The notes under the pieces were generated by a model that was not told the DNA's origin, ran no database searches, and saw only the letters and a program-made list of their open reading frames with translations. From positions 2,604,001-2,668,000 of the forward strand of contig NZ_CP026124.1 of NCBI RefSeq assembly GCF_002902905.1: a DNA stretch of 64,000 bases, in the 5' to 3' direction. Below are positions 46,016 through 54,936 of the stretch, one piece after another. Source of the stretch: Achromobacter sp. AONIH1. Lineage in GTDB: Bacteria; Pseudomonadota; Gammaproteobacteria; Burkholderiales; Burkholderiaceae_B. Each line of letters starts with the position of its first letter. Positions within the stretch are counted from its first letter, which is position 1. Position numbers and translations under genes: made by a program.

Positions 46016-46138
46016 GCTGGGCTCCTGGGTCCGGTACGGATCGATAAGCAGCGGTTGTGGGAGTACGGACGCGTCATCTTCGCATGACAAGGTATCCGCG
46101 CCGGCGGACGGCTCGGAGGAAGGTTGGTCTGAAATATT

Positions 46139-46158
46139 ATTCAAGTAATTAATTGAAT
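46139..46158. promoter_or_regulatory. AT-rich palindrome between divergent genes
   Basis: ATTCAA (46139-46144) and TTGAAT (46153-46158) flank an 8-base AT core. It lies in the divergent promoter region of the deiminase and N-acetyltransferase genes. Possible operator. Confidence 0.45.
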
Positions 46159-46232
46159 GTGTGGTAGATTGACGCCTTCACTACTGTCCCTGCACGCCGG
46201 CGTTCCGACTTCTGCGCCAGCCCGTTACCGCC

Positions 46233-47090
46233 ATGTTCGACTCCTTTCCGCTCGCACGCTATTTCACGCGCATCGGCTATCACGGCCCCGCCGAACCCAC
46301 GCTGGAAGTACTGCGCCAGCTGCATCTGCTGCATCCGCAGGCCATCCCGTTCGAGAACATCGATGCCTACAGCGGCCTGGGCGTCAGCCTGGATCTGGCG
46401 CGCATCGCCGACAAGATGCTGGCGCGCGGTCGCGGCGGCTATTGCTTCGAGCACAACAGGCTGTTCCAGGCCGTGCTGGAGCAACTGGGCTTTCGTGTCA
46501 CGCCGCTGATCGCGCGCGTGCGCTGGCAGGTGCCGGCGGACGTGCGCACAGGGCTCACGCACATGCTGCTGCGCGTGGATCTGGACGGGCGCAGCTGGTT
46601 CGCCGACGTGGCCTTCGGGTCCACCACGCAGACCGCGCCGCTGGAGTTCCTGCTGAACGTGCCGCAGGAAACGCCGCACGGCGTGTTCCGCATCGCGCCG
46701 GCCGGCCCGGATGAATTCAGCCTGGAATTCCAGACCGCCAAGGGCTGGAGCACGGTCTATCAGTATGGCTTGCGGCCGGCGCCGGCCGTCGATTTCGAGA
46801 TCGGCAACTGGTACACGTCCAGCCATCCGCAATCGGTGTTCCTGTCCGACCTGATCATCAGCCGCACCGCGCCCGGCCTGCGCGAGCTGCTGGTGAACGA
46901 TGTGTTGACGCTGCGCGGCAACACGGGCGCGCCGCCCGAGACGCGGCGCTACGACGATGCGCAGGCCTGGGCGGATTGCCTGCGCGAGCGTTTCGGATTG
47001 GACCTGCCGCCGGGCGAGGCGGCGGCCCTGTTCGAGCGGGCCGCCGCAAGCGGCAGGCAGGCGGCGGCCGGGGAACTGACGGCGGGCTAG
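46233..47090 (+). CDS. Arylamine N-acetyltransferase
   Basis: 285 residues, the normal length. The catalytic triad is visible: Cys in RGRGGYCFEHN (C71), His in VRTGLTHMLL (H110), Asp in WFADVAFG (D125). It transfers acetyl from acetyl-CoA to arylamines or hydrazines in the cytoplasm. Divergent from the deiminase gene; converges with an amidohydrolase gene. Confidence 0.95.
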   Translation: MFDSFPLARYFTRIGYHGPAEPTLEVLRQLHLLHPQAIPFENIDAYSGLGVSLDLARIADKMLARGRGGYCFEHNRLFQAVLEQLGFRVTPLIARVRWQVPADVRTGLTHMLLRVDLDGRSWFADVAFGSTTQTAPLEFLLNVPQETPHGVFRIAPAGPDEFSLEFQTAKGWSTVYQYGLRPAPAVDFEIGNWYTSSHPQSVFLSDLIISRTAPGLRELLVNDVLTLRGNTGAPPETRRYDDAQAWADCLRERFGLDLPPGEAAALFERAAASGRQAAAGELTAG

Positions 47091-47136
47091 CGCCCGGCAT
47101 GCCGTCAGTCCCGGACGCGCCCGGGCCCGCTCCGGT

Positions 47137-48675
47137 TCAGCGCTTCAGGTACGCCATCGCCGTGTCGTGGAAGAACAGGTCGCGATGCGCGACATAGGCG
47201 GGCCGGTTCATGATGTCGACGAACACGTCCAGGTAGCGCGCCGTGTTGTCGACCATGCTGGGCATGTGCCAGTCCGAGCCGTAGGCGACCTTGTCCAGGA
47301 AGTCGTGGGGGCGGCCGTTCTGCTGGGCCTCGGCGCGCGCGCGCTCGATGTTGGCGACCAGCAGCTCGCGTGCGGTCGGGTCGTCCAGCAGTTCGGTGAT
47401 GTAGCCCAGCTCGCAATACACGTTCGGGTAGGTCGCGCACAGGTCGGCGACGATGCGGGCGAAGTTGTCGGCGTCGCGCCACTCGGCGTCGTTGTCGGCC
47501 ATCCAGCCGGCCGAGGAGACGCCCAGGTTGCTGGCCCGGCCGCCGCCGGCATGGCCCAGGCAGAGCCGCAGATCGCGCCAGCGTTCGTGTTCGAGCAGCG
47601 CGCGCCAGTGCTTGGGGTGGGCGTTCAGGCCTTTCTTTTCCTTCGTCTGGAAGCCGATGGGCGTGCAATGCACGAACACCGGAATATCGCCGGCGATGCA
47701 GTAGTCGAAGAACGCCGCCACCCGGCTCTCCAGCACGGGGTCGGCGTTGCCGATGGGCAGGTAGCCCAGCGCCGGATAGAACTTGAAGCCCAGGAAGCCG
47801 TGCGCGATCGCGGTGTCGGCCAGTTGCCGCCAATTGTCGCGCCGGGGATCGAAGGCGGAAAAGCCGAACATCGATTGCGGGTTGTCCTGCTTGAGCTGCT
47901 CCATCTTCCGCAGCTGTTCGGGGAAGGGATAGCGCGGCGGCTTGGGCACCGGATAGGCCAGCTGCATGTCCATCATCATGTGCAGCACCTGGATGTTGCC
48001 GGCGCCGAGCTTGTCGTAGCTGGACAGCAGCTGCTTGAGCACGGCCTTCTCCGACTTCAGCATGGTCAGGAAGAACTCCAGGTAGTTCTCTACGTGGCTG
48101 CCCCAGGCGAACTTGTCCATCAGGTCCGTGGCCGCGCGCAGCGCCTTGCGAATCACGCGCCGGGCCCAACCAAGCACGTCGACGATCCGTGGCGCGGCGC
48201 CCAGTTCCTTGAATGAGGTCACGGGTTCGTGCAGCGGCAACGGGTCCGGGTCGATCCAGCCCTCGGCGGCGTAGTCGATGCTCGCCAGCTGATCAATGAT
48301 CCCCACGAGTTCCTCCGACAGCCCCGGTTCGGCAGGCGCGTCGTCCCATGGCTGGTCAAGCAGGTCCGCGGGGCTGCGCCCGGCGATCATGTCGGCCGGC
48401 ACCCGCTCCATCAGGCCGGCGCGGACGACGTCCCAGATCTGCTCCAGATAGTGCTCGTCCGCGTCCTCGGGCGTGAAGGGCAGCGGATGGTCCGCGCGCA
48501 GATCCTGGGCGTCCGCATACGAGGAACCGGCCAGTGCGTACAGCAGCTGCGCGACGTAGTCCGCGAGCTTGCTTTCGTCTTTCTTCATTGCGCTGGCGAT
48601 CACGCTTTCCAGCGGCAGATACCGGGCATTGAACAGATGGGTATGCAGATCCACGACACGGGCAGGCAGGTTCAT
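47137..48675 (-). CDS. Amidohydrolase-family (TIM-barrel) metal-dependent hydrolase
   Basis: 512 residues from ATG 48675 with a GAGGAG ribosome site; the much longer open frame is a shadow. N-terminal VVDLHTHLF (metal HxH), VFVHCTPIGFQ, LCLGHAGGG and YGSDWHMPS are the expected barrel motifs of the amidohydrolase_2 family. No signal peptide, cytoplasmic. Substrate unknown. Divergent from the next gene. Confidence 0.85.
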   Translation of the reverse strand: MNLPARVVDLHTHLFNARYLPLESVIASAMKKDESKLADYVAQLLYALAGSSYADAQDLRADHPLPFTPEDADEHYLEQIWDVVRAGLMERVPADMIAGRSPADLLDQPWDDAPAEPGLSEELVGIIDQLASIDYAAEGWIDPDPLPLHEPVTSFKELGAAPRIVDVLGWARRVIRKALRAATDLMDKFAWGSHVENYLEFFLTMLKSEKAVLKQLLSSYDKLGAGNIQVLHMMMDMQLAYPVPKPPRYPFPEQLRKMEQLKQDNPQSMFGFSAFDPRRDNWRQLADTAIAHGFLGFKFYPALGYLPIGNADPVLESRVAAFFDYCIAGDIPVFVHCTPIGFQTKEKKGLNAHPKHWRALLEHERWRDLRLCLGHAGGGRASNLGVSSAGWMADNDAEWRDADNFARIVADLCATYPNVYCELGYITELLDDPTARELLVANIERARAEAQQNGRPHDFLDKVAYGSDWHMPSMVDNTARYLDVFVDIMNRPAYVAHRDLFFHDTAMAYLKR

Positions 48676-48990
48676 GCGAGTGCTCCTCGGGATGGGGAAT
48701 GGCAGTCTAGCGCGGGCATGGCGACCCGCATGCGGACGGACGTTAGGGGCAGGGAAAATCCCGATGGGCGACGTCTTGTCGACATTCCAGCGGGGCATGA
48801 CGCCGTCCGCGCGGGAATGGCCAGCGCCGGCTTGCGCCAGGTCATGCGGGGCGCGTCCGGCGGGCGCTGCCCGACCCGCCCAACGGGCGGCGTCCGGTAA
48901 GATCGCAGGCGAGCCGGGCTTGTGCCTGCCCGTTCCTTTCCTTGCCCGGCGCCGCGCGCGCCGCCGCTCCCGTCCCGTGACTCCGCCACC
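48676..48990. other. Divergent intergenic region (315 bases)
   Basis: It separates the amidohydrolase from the plus-strand hypothetical. Both genes must have their promoters here, but I see no clear -35/-10 pair, operator dyad or small gene. Confidence 0.35.
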
Positions 48991-50064
48991 ATGACTCAAT
49001 CCGCTTTCGAACTTCCGCCCGACCTGCTCGCCTTCCTGCGCAGCCCGCCGGCCTCGGCCGCCGAGCGCGACACGCCCGATGTGTTCTTCGACCGGCCCGA
49101 GATCGGCCGCCTGTACGCCCAGGCGCAGGAACCCGGGCAGACGGAAGCGGTGCTGTCCGCCTGCGCCGCGCTGCTGCCCGAGGTGCATCCCAACCGCGCG
49201 TCGCTGCTGGCGCTGATGGGCGGCGCGCTGGTCGAGGACGGCGCCGACCCGGCCATCCTGTTTCCCGCCTGCCATGCCTTGCTGGACGTCTGGCTGCAGG
49301 AGCTGGAGCCGTACTGCGCCGAGGAGGTCGACGAGGACGACGACGAGGCCGAGCCCGAGGAAGTGCAGGCCTGGGCCGACGCGCAGGCGCGCATGAAGGC
49401 CGTGCCGCAGGAGCGCCGCTGGGAGGTCGAGACCTTGCAGCAGGCCGTTGAACTGCTGGTGCTGCCCATGATGGCGATGGTGCTGCGCGACGAGCGCAAC
49501 CACCGGGCCTTCCTGGCGGACGACGCCTTGCAGGCGCGGATCTACCGCCTGAACCGCAACGGCAGCCTGCCGTTCGAGCAGCTGCACTACCTGTGGCTGG
49601 CCGCGAACATGAGCTACGAGGACGAGCTGGTGGTGGTGCTGCCGGCGTCGGGCACGGGCTTCGTGGCGCGGGCGCACGCGGTGAACAACGGGTTCCATGC
49701 CTTCACGCTGCTGCAGAACCTGATCCGCGAACACGGCCAGGCGCTGGGCGTGCGCCAGGCCATCGTGGACCGCGCGCCGCCGTCGGAAGACAACGACAGC
49801 GACACGGCGGATTTCCTGTGGCTGCAGGCGCAGGCCTACGCGGGCGGTGAGCTGGTCAACGAGCTGGCCTGGTCCTGGGGCGAGGCGCCCTTGCGCGCCA
49901 ATGCGCAGAAGCACGGCAAGCGCGTGCTGATCGGCCTGGACAAGGGCGACGCGTGCAGCCGCAGCTGGGCCGGTTTCCTGGGCGCCTGCCATGACGCGCA
50001 GAATCCGCACGTCGCCTTCAAGCGCTACCTGACGCCGGAGGAAGTGGCGTCGTACCTGCAATGA
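48991..50064 (+). CDS. Conserved hypothetical protein with acidic linker
   Basis: A 357-residue soluble protein. A helical N-terminal half is followed by an acidic run (CAEEVDEDDDEAEPEEVQ, ~110-128), then a second helical/beta part (NRNGSLPFEQLHYLWLAAN, LVVVLPASGTGFVARAH). No signal. Family not recognised. It is followed, 37 bases on, by a SUKH-3-like gene, so the two may work together. Confidence 0.75.
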   Translation: MTQSAFELPPDLLAFLRSPPASAAERDTPDVFFDRPEIGRLYAQAQEPGQTEAVLSACAALLPEVHPNRASLLALMGGALVEDGADPAILFPACHALLDVWLQELEPYCAEEVDEDDDEAEPEEVQAWADAQARMKAVPQERRWEVETLQQAVELLVLPMMAMVLRDERNHRAFLADDALQARIYRLNRNGSLPFEQLHYLWLAANMSYEDELVVVLPASGTGFVARAHAVNNGFHAFTLLQNLIREHGQALGVRQAIVDRAPPSEDNDSDTADFLWLQAQAYAGGELVNELAWSWGEAPLRANAQKHGKRVLIGLDKGDACSRSWAGFLGACHDAQNPHVAFKRYLTPEEVASYLQ

Positions 50065-50101
50065 GCGGGCGCATGACGGCCAGGACAACGGGGGCGCGCG
50101 G

Positions 50102-50530
50102 ATGAGCGGCGTGCCCGATTCCATCGTCGCCCTGCTGCGCGAGGCCGGCTGGCAGGCGCCGCCCGACGACGGCGCGCGGGATCCGGCGGGCGAGCGCCTG
50201 CTGGCGTCGCTGGCCGGCCTGTCGCTGGGCAAGACCGGCGCGGGACGGGAAACCGCCGCCAGCGACGTGGCGTTCTATGAACGGCCCTGCGAGCCGGACG
50301 AGGACGAATCGCTGGAAGGCCTGCCCTGGCGCGGCCGCACCGGGCCGCTGCGGGCGGTGGCCGACGCGCATCACAACCACATGATCGTGCTGCTGGATGC
50401 CGCCGGCGCGGCTTATGTCTATACGGTGCCGGACGGCAAGCTCTATAGGCTGGGCGCGTCGCTGGGCGAGGCGCTGGAACGGCTGCTGCTGGGCATCGGC
50501 TACGGTCCGGCGATAGACGAGGACGACTGA
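50102..50530 (+). CDS. SUKH-3-like immunity-type protein
   Basis: A 142-residue protein with the SUKH-3 layout: IVALLREAGWQAPPDD at the N terminus, LLASLAGLSLG, the acidic-turn segment DEDESLEGLPW, and a late IVLLDAAGAAYVYTVPDGK strand pair followed by LGASLGEALERLL. SUKH proteins usually neutralise polymorphic nuclease toxins. No toxin gene is adjacent; the upstream hypothetical is the only partner candidate. Could be an orphan immunity gene. Confidence 0.65.
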   Translation: MSGVPDSIVALLREAGWQAPPDDGARDPAGERLLASLAGLSLGKTGAGRETAASDVAFYERPCEPDEDESLEGLPWRGRTGPLRAVADAHHNHMIVLLDAAGAAYVYTVPDGKLYRLGASLGEALERLLLGIGYGPAIDEDD

Positions 50531-50615
50531 CGCGGCACGGCGCGGGGCCGGACCGCTGCCGCGTCTGAATCGGCAGGCTCGGCCCCCGCCGCCGGGCGCG
50601 CCCGCGCCGACGGCC

Positions 50616-51554
50616 TCAGCCCGCGTCCTGCGCCATGTTCTCGCCCGTCGCGAACAGGTCCACCAGCGTGCGCCGCAGCCAGCGCTGGGCCGGCACGGTG
50701 TCGTTGCGCTGGTGCCAGAACAGCGTGATGGTGCGCGGCGGCGCGTGCATGGGCAGCGGCACGGCGCGCAGGTAGGGCGCATGCGGCGTCAACGCGCCCA
50801 GGTGCAGCGGCAGCACGGCGATCAGGTCGGTGTGGCGCAGCATTTCATAGGCCACGTTGTAGTGGTTGACCAGCGCGGCCACGTCGCGCGACAGGCCGCG
50901 CGCCGACAGGTACATGTCGTAGGACGGCAGCGTCTGGCCTCCCAGGCTCACGTCCACGTGGCGCGCCGACAGAAAGGCGCGCGTGCTCAGGCGCTTCATG
51001 CCGGCCAGCGGGTGATCGTGGCGCATGAAGCAGGCGTACTCCACCAGCCAGAGCGAGCGCGAGCGGATATGGCCCGGGTACTGGGCTTCGTTGACGTAGG
51101 CGCTGAGCACGCAGTCGGCGCGGTTCTCTTCCAGCTGTTCCGGGATTTCCAGCAGCGTGTTGGGCACGGCGCGCACGCGCGCCTGCGGCGCAGACTGCTC
51201 CAGCCGCCCGAACAGCGGCGGCAGCACGATGCCCGCGATGTAGTCGGACATCGACAGGCTGAACTCCATCGTGGCGCGGGCCGGGTCGAAGGCTTCGGCG
51301 TCGAGCGCGCCGCGCATGCGGTCCAGCGCCTCGCCCAGCTCGCTCCACAGCACGGCGGCGCGCTGGGTGGGAATGACGCCATTGCCGGCGCGCACGAACA
51401 GCGGGTCGTCCAGGCTGTCGCGCAGCCGCGCCAGCGCATTGCTGACGGCGGGCTGGGTCATGCAAAGTGCATTGGCCGCGCGCGTCACGCTGCCTTCGGT
51501 CATCAAGGCCTCGAAGACCTTCAGCAGGTTCAGGTCCAGCGTGCGGAAGCTCAT
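50616..51554 (-). CDS. LysR-family transcriptional regulator (NodD/PcpR-like)
   Basis: A 312-residue LysR protein with the NodD-branch start MSFRTLDLNLLKVFEALMTE and HTH SVTRAANALCMTQPAVSNAL. The effector domain runs ~90-300. Divergent from an MFS-GAF-amidohydrolase operon with a T-N11-A box between them, so it probably activates that operon. Confidence 0.92.
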   Translation of the reverse strand: MSFRTLDLNLLKVFEALMTEGSVTRAANALCMTQPAVSNALARLRDSLDDPLFVRAGNGVIPTQRAAVLWSELGEALDRMRGALDAEAFDPARATMEFSLSMSDYIAGIVLPPLFGRLEQSAPQARVRAVPNTLLEIPEQLEENRADCVLSAYVNEAQYPGHIRSRSLWLVEYACFMRHDHPLAGMKRLSTRAFLSARHVDVSLGGQTLPSYDMYLSARGLSRDVAALVNHYNVAYEMLRHTDLIAVLPLHLGALTPHAPYLRAVPLPMHAPPRTITLFWHQRNDTVPAQRWLRRTLVDLFATGENMAQDAG

Positions 51555-51591
51555 GGCAGGTCATTCACATTGGTGATGTGGGGCATCATAA

Positions 51592-51606
51592 CTATAAATT
51601 GGATAG
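51592..51606. promoter_or_regulatory. Putative LysR box (CTAT-N7-ATAG)
   Basis: CTAT (51592-51595) and ATAG (51603-51606) contain the T-N11-A pattern and lie in the divergent region between the LysR and MFS genes. Confidence 0.4.
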
Positions 51607-51686
51607 ATAGATTTGCGCATGCCTATCATGCGGTTCCTGGTCAAGAACAGTACGGCTGAAGCCGTCGATTGCAAGGGGAATTCCGC

Positions 51687-53045
51687 ATGTCCATGATCTC
51701 GGCGCGCATCGAGCGCCTGCCGTTCGCGCATTTTCACAAACACCTGCTGCTGATGGGCGGCCTGGGCTATATGTTCGATGCCATGGACGCCGCCGTGCTG
51801 GCGTTCATCCTGCCCGTGCTGCGGGTGGAATGGGGCCTGACCAGCGTGCAGATCGGGCTGCTGGGCAGCAGCACCTTCATCGGATTTTTCTTTGGCGCGC
51901 TGCTGGCCGGCACGCTGGGCGACCTGATCGGCCGGCGCGCGGTGATGATGTGGGCGCTGGCGCTGTACTGCGTGGCCTCGCTGGTCAGCGCCTGGGTCGA
52001 CAGCTGGCCGCCGTTCTTCGCGGCGCGGGTGATCGCCGGCATGGGCACGGGTGCGGAAAGCGCCATCATCGCGCCCTATCTGGCGGAGTTCGTGGCGCGG
52101 CGCTTTCGCGGCAGCTTCACCGGCGCGCTGGCGGGCTTCTTCTCGTTCGGCTTCGTGGCCGCCGCGCTGCTGGGCTATTTCATCGTGCCGGCGCATGCCA
52201 GCGGCTGGCGCATCGTGCTGGTGATCACGGCGCTGCCGGTGGTGATGCTGCTGTGGTGGCGCCGCGCGCTGCCCGAATCGCCGCGCTGGCTGGAGAGCCG
52301 TGGCCGGACCGCCGAGGCCGAGGCCGTGCTGGACCGCATCGAAGCCGATTTCCGACGGCGCGGCGCCACGCTGGCCGAGCCCCGGCCCGAGCCCGAGGCG
52401 CCGCCGCGCGGCGCGGCCAGCCTCGGGTCCAATTTCGCGCTGCTGCTGCAGGGCCGGCAGACGCGCATCACGCTGATGACCTGGATCATGTGGCTGTCGA
52501 TCACCTTCAGCTACTACTCGTTCTTCGTGTGGATCCCGGGCCTGCTGGTCGAGAGCGGCATGAGCATGACCAAGAGCTTCGGCTATTCGCTGGCGATCTA
52601 CTGCGCGCAGGTGCCGGGCTATTTCAGCGCGGCCTGGTTCAACGAGAAGATCGGCCGCCAGGCCACCATCGCCAGCTACATGCTGCTGGGCGGCGCGGGC
52701 GCGCTGGGGCTGGCGCTGGCCAAGACGGACGGCCAGATCATGCTGGCCGGCATCATCATGTCCTTCTTCATGAACGGCACCTACGCCGGCGTCTATGCCT
52801 ACACCGCCGAGGTCTTTCCGACGGCGGTGCGCACCACCGGCGCGGGGCTGGCCTCGGCCATCGGCCGGCTGGGCGCCATCGCCTCGCCCGTGCTGGTGGG
52901 CTATCTGTATCCCAAGTTTGGCTTCCTGGGCGTGTTCGGCACCACCACGGTGACGCTGGTGCTGGGCGCGCTGGTGGTGCTGGTGATGGGTGTGCCCACG
53001 CGCGGCCGCTCGCTGGAAGCCATCGCGGCGGGAGAGGTGAAATGA
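51687..53045 (+). CDS. MFS transporter, aromatic acid/sugar-porter type
   Basis: 452 residues, 12 helices. An AAGGGGAA ribosome site precedes ATG 51687. Motifs: GYMFDAMDAAVLAFILPVL in helix 1, GDLIGRRAVMMW (the D-x-x-GRR loop), PESPRWL after helix 6, and VFPTAVRTTGAGLASAIGRL in helix 10, all typical of the AAHS/sugar-porter group. It heads a LysR-controlled operon and overlaps the GAF gene by 4 bases (ATGA). Likely imports the substrate hydrolysed by the amidohydrolase encoded two genes on. Confidence 0.92.
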   Translation: MSMISARIERLPFAHFHKHLLLMGGLGYMFDAMDAAVLAFILPVLRVEWGLTSVQIGLLGSSTFIGFFFGALLAGTLGDLIGRRAVMMWALALYCVASLVSAWVDSWPPFFAARVIAGMGTGAESAIIAPYLAEFVARRFRGSFTGALAGFFSFGFVAAALLGYFIVPAHASGWRIVLVITALPVVMLLWWRRALPESPRWLESRGRTAEAEAVLDRIEADFRRRGATLAEPRPEPEAPPRGAASLGSNFALLLQGRQTRITLMTWIMWLSITFSYYSFFVWIPGLLVESGMSMTKSFGYSLAIYCAQVPGYFSAAWFNEKIGRQATIASYMLLGGAGALGLALAKTDGQIMLAGIIMSFFMNGTYAGVYAYTAEVFPTAVRTTGAGLASAIGRLGAIASPVLVGYLYPKFGFLGVFGTTTVTLVLGALVVLVMGVPTRGRSLEAIAAGEVK

Positions 53046-53548
53046 GCGGCGCGCGTCCCTTCCGTCCCGCCGTGGCGGTGCCGGCCTTGAATGCCGTGGC
53101 CCGCGCCCATGAGGCGCCCTCCCAGCCGCAGGCCGTGTTCGCCGCCGTGGACCACGCGCTGGCCGGCGAGATCGGCCACCGGCTGTTCACCATCCTGTCC
53201 TACGACCCGGACAGCGGCGTGGCCACGCGGCTGTATTCGAACCTGCCCGACGCCTACCCCGCGGGCGGCAGCAAGACCGTGATGCCAGGGCCGTGGACCG
53301 ACACGGTGCTGGCGCGCGGCGAGTGCTACATCGGCTACACGCCGGACGACCTGCGCAGCGTCTTCGCCGATCACGAATTGATCGCCTCGCTGGACTGCCA
53401 GAGCGTGCTGAACGTGCCGATCCGCTGGCGCGGCCGCACCTGGGGATCGCTCAACCTGCTGCACGCCGAGCGTTGGTACGGTCCGGACGACGCCATCGCC
53501 TGCCGGCCCTATGCGCAGCTGGTGCTGCCGGCGCTGTGCTGCGCCTGA
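53042..53548 (+). CDS. Stand-alone GAF-domain protein
   Basis: A 168-residue protein coupled to the MFS gene by an ATGA overlap. One GAF fold covers nearly the whole length: LFTILSYDPDSGVATRLYSN, then SVLNVPIRWRGRTWGSLNLLH near residue 125. There is no output domain, so it is either a small-molecule binding partner or an enzyme-like GAF. Related proteins sit in amidase and hydantoinase operons. Precise role unknown. Confidence 0.8.
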   Translation: MSGARPFRPAVAVPALNAVARAHEAPSQPQAVFAAVDHALAGEIGHRLFTILSYDPDSGVATRLYSNLPDAYPAGGSKTVMPGPWTDTVLARGECYIGYTPDDLRSVFADHELIASLDCQSVLNVPIRWRGRTWGSLNLLHAERWYGPDDAIACRPYAQLVLPALCCA

Positions 53549-53572
53549 GCGCGGCGCCTTCATATGTCCATA

Positions 53573-53594
53573 GGCCGGGCTGATACGCCCGGCC
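53573..53594 (+). terminator. Hairpin between the GAF and amidohydrolase genes
   Basis: An 8-bp stem GGCCGGGC/GCCCGGCC with a TGATAC loop, then CTTCACTT. It may attenuate or terminate before the downstream gene. Confidence 0.45.
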
Positions 53595-53620
53595 CTTCAC
53601 TTGCCAATATCGGGAGCATC

Positions 53621-54868
53621 ATGGAAAGCACATTGTTCAAGAACGCCGCGTTGCTGGATCCGGCCCGGCCCGAGCTGCTGGAGGACCACGACGTGCTGGT
53701 CGAGAACGGCCTGGTCAAGGAAGTCTCGGACCGACCGCTGTCGGCCGCGTCGGCGCGCGTCATCGACCTGAAGGGCAAGACGCTGATGCCGGGCCTGATC
53801 GATCTGCACGTGCATGTGATCGCGGTGCAGCTGAACCTGCCGCAGCAGATGGCCATGCCCAATGTGCTGGTGGCGTTCCGCTCGGCGCCGATCCTGCGCG
53901 ACATGCTGCGCCGGGGCTACACCACCGTGCGCGACGCCGGCGGCGCCGGCCATGCCTTCAAGGTGGCGGTGGAGCAGGGGCTGGTGCAGGGGCCGCGCCT
54001 GTTCGTGTCGGGCCGGGCGCTGAGCCAGACCGGCGGCCACGGCGACGGCCGTCCGCGCAGCGATTTCATGCCGGGCGATTCGCCGTGTCCCTGCTGCGTG
54101 CGGGTGGGCGCGCTGGCGCGCGTGGCCGACGGCGTGGACGAGGTGCGCCGCGCGGTGCGCCAGGAATTGCAGATGGGCGCGGACCAGATCAAGATCATGG
54201 CGTCCGGCGGCGTGGCCTCGCCTACCGATCCGGTCGGCGCCTGGGGCTATTCCGAGGACGAGATCCGCGCCATCGTCGCCGAGGCGCGCGCCCGCCAGAC
54301 CTATGTGCTGGCCCACGCCTACACCGCCGAGGCGATCTCGCGCGCGGTGCGCTGCGGCGTGCGCACCATCGAACACGGCAACCTGGTCGACGCCGAGGCG
54401 GCGCGGCTGATGGCCGGGCAGGGCGCCTATGTGGTGCCTACGCTGATCACCTACGAGGCCCTGGCCAACGAAGGCGCGGACCTGGGCCTGCCGGCCGACA
54501 GCGTGGCCAAGGTGGCGCAGGTGCGCAACGCCGGCCTGCATTCGCTGGAGATCTATCGCGACGCGGGCGTGCCGATGGGCTTCGGCACCGACCTGCTGGG
54601 CCCGTCGCACCGCCTGCAAAGCGAGGAATTCCGCCTGCGCGCCGAGGTGTTGGGCGCGCCGGCGGTGATCGCCAGCGCCACGCAGGTGGGCGCGCGGGTG
54701 CTGGGCATGGAAGGCAAGCTGGGCGTCATCGCGCCGGGCGCCTGCGCCGACATGCTGGTGGTGGACGGCAATCCGCTGCGCGACGTGTCCTGCCTGCTGG
54801 GGCAGGGCGAGCACATCCCGCTGGTGATGCAGAACGGCAAGGTGCAGTTCGACGAGCTGGCCGCCTGA
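53621..54868 (+). CDS. Amidohydrolase (imidazolonepropionase/Xaa-Pro dipeptidase-like)
   Basis: 415 residues from ATG 53621 (ribosome site GGGAG). Metal ligands: LIDLHVHVIAV (HxH), IKIMASGGVASP (lysine region), LAHAYT, IEHGNLVD, and FGTDLLGP (Asp). C-terminal GAPGAC-like IAPGACADMLVVDGNPLRD is the standard end of this family. Cytoplasmic hydrolase of cyclic amides or dipeptides; third gene of the MFS-GAF operon. Confidence 0.92.
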   Translation: MESTLFKNAALLDPARPELLEDHDVLVENGLVKEVSDRPLSAASARVIDLKGKTLMPGLIDLHVHVIAVQLNLPQQMAMPNVLVAFRSAPILRDMLRRGYTTVRDAGGAGHAFKVAVEQGLVQGPRLFVSGRALSQTGGHGDGRPRSDFMPGDSPCPCCVRVGALARVADGVDEVRRAVRQELQMGADQIKIMASGGVASPTDPVGAWGYSEDEIRAIVAEARARQTYVLAHAYTAEAISRAVRCGVRTIEHGNLVDAEAARLMAGQGAYVVPTLITYEALANEGADLGLPADSVAKVAQVRNAGLHSLEIYRDAGVPMGFGTDLLGPSHRLQSEEFRLRAEVLGAPAVIASATQVGARVLGMEGKLGVIAPGACADMLVVDGNPLRDVSCLLGQGEHIPLVMQNGKVQFDELAA

Positions 54869-54936
54869 GCGGACGGCGGGGGCGGGCGGCCTGGTGTGCC
54901 GTTCCTTCTGCGCGGGCGTTTCCGAGGGACAGCACG

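Noticed and set aside
47137..50232. 1,031-codon minus-strand frame covering the amidohydrolase and beyond
   Set aside because: Only the part from 48675 downstream carries amidohydrolase motifs and a ribosome site; the remainder is antisense to the 48991 gene.
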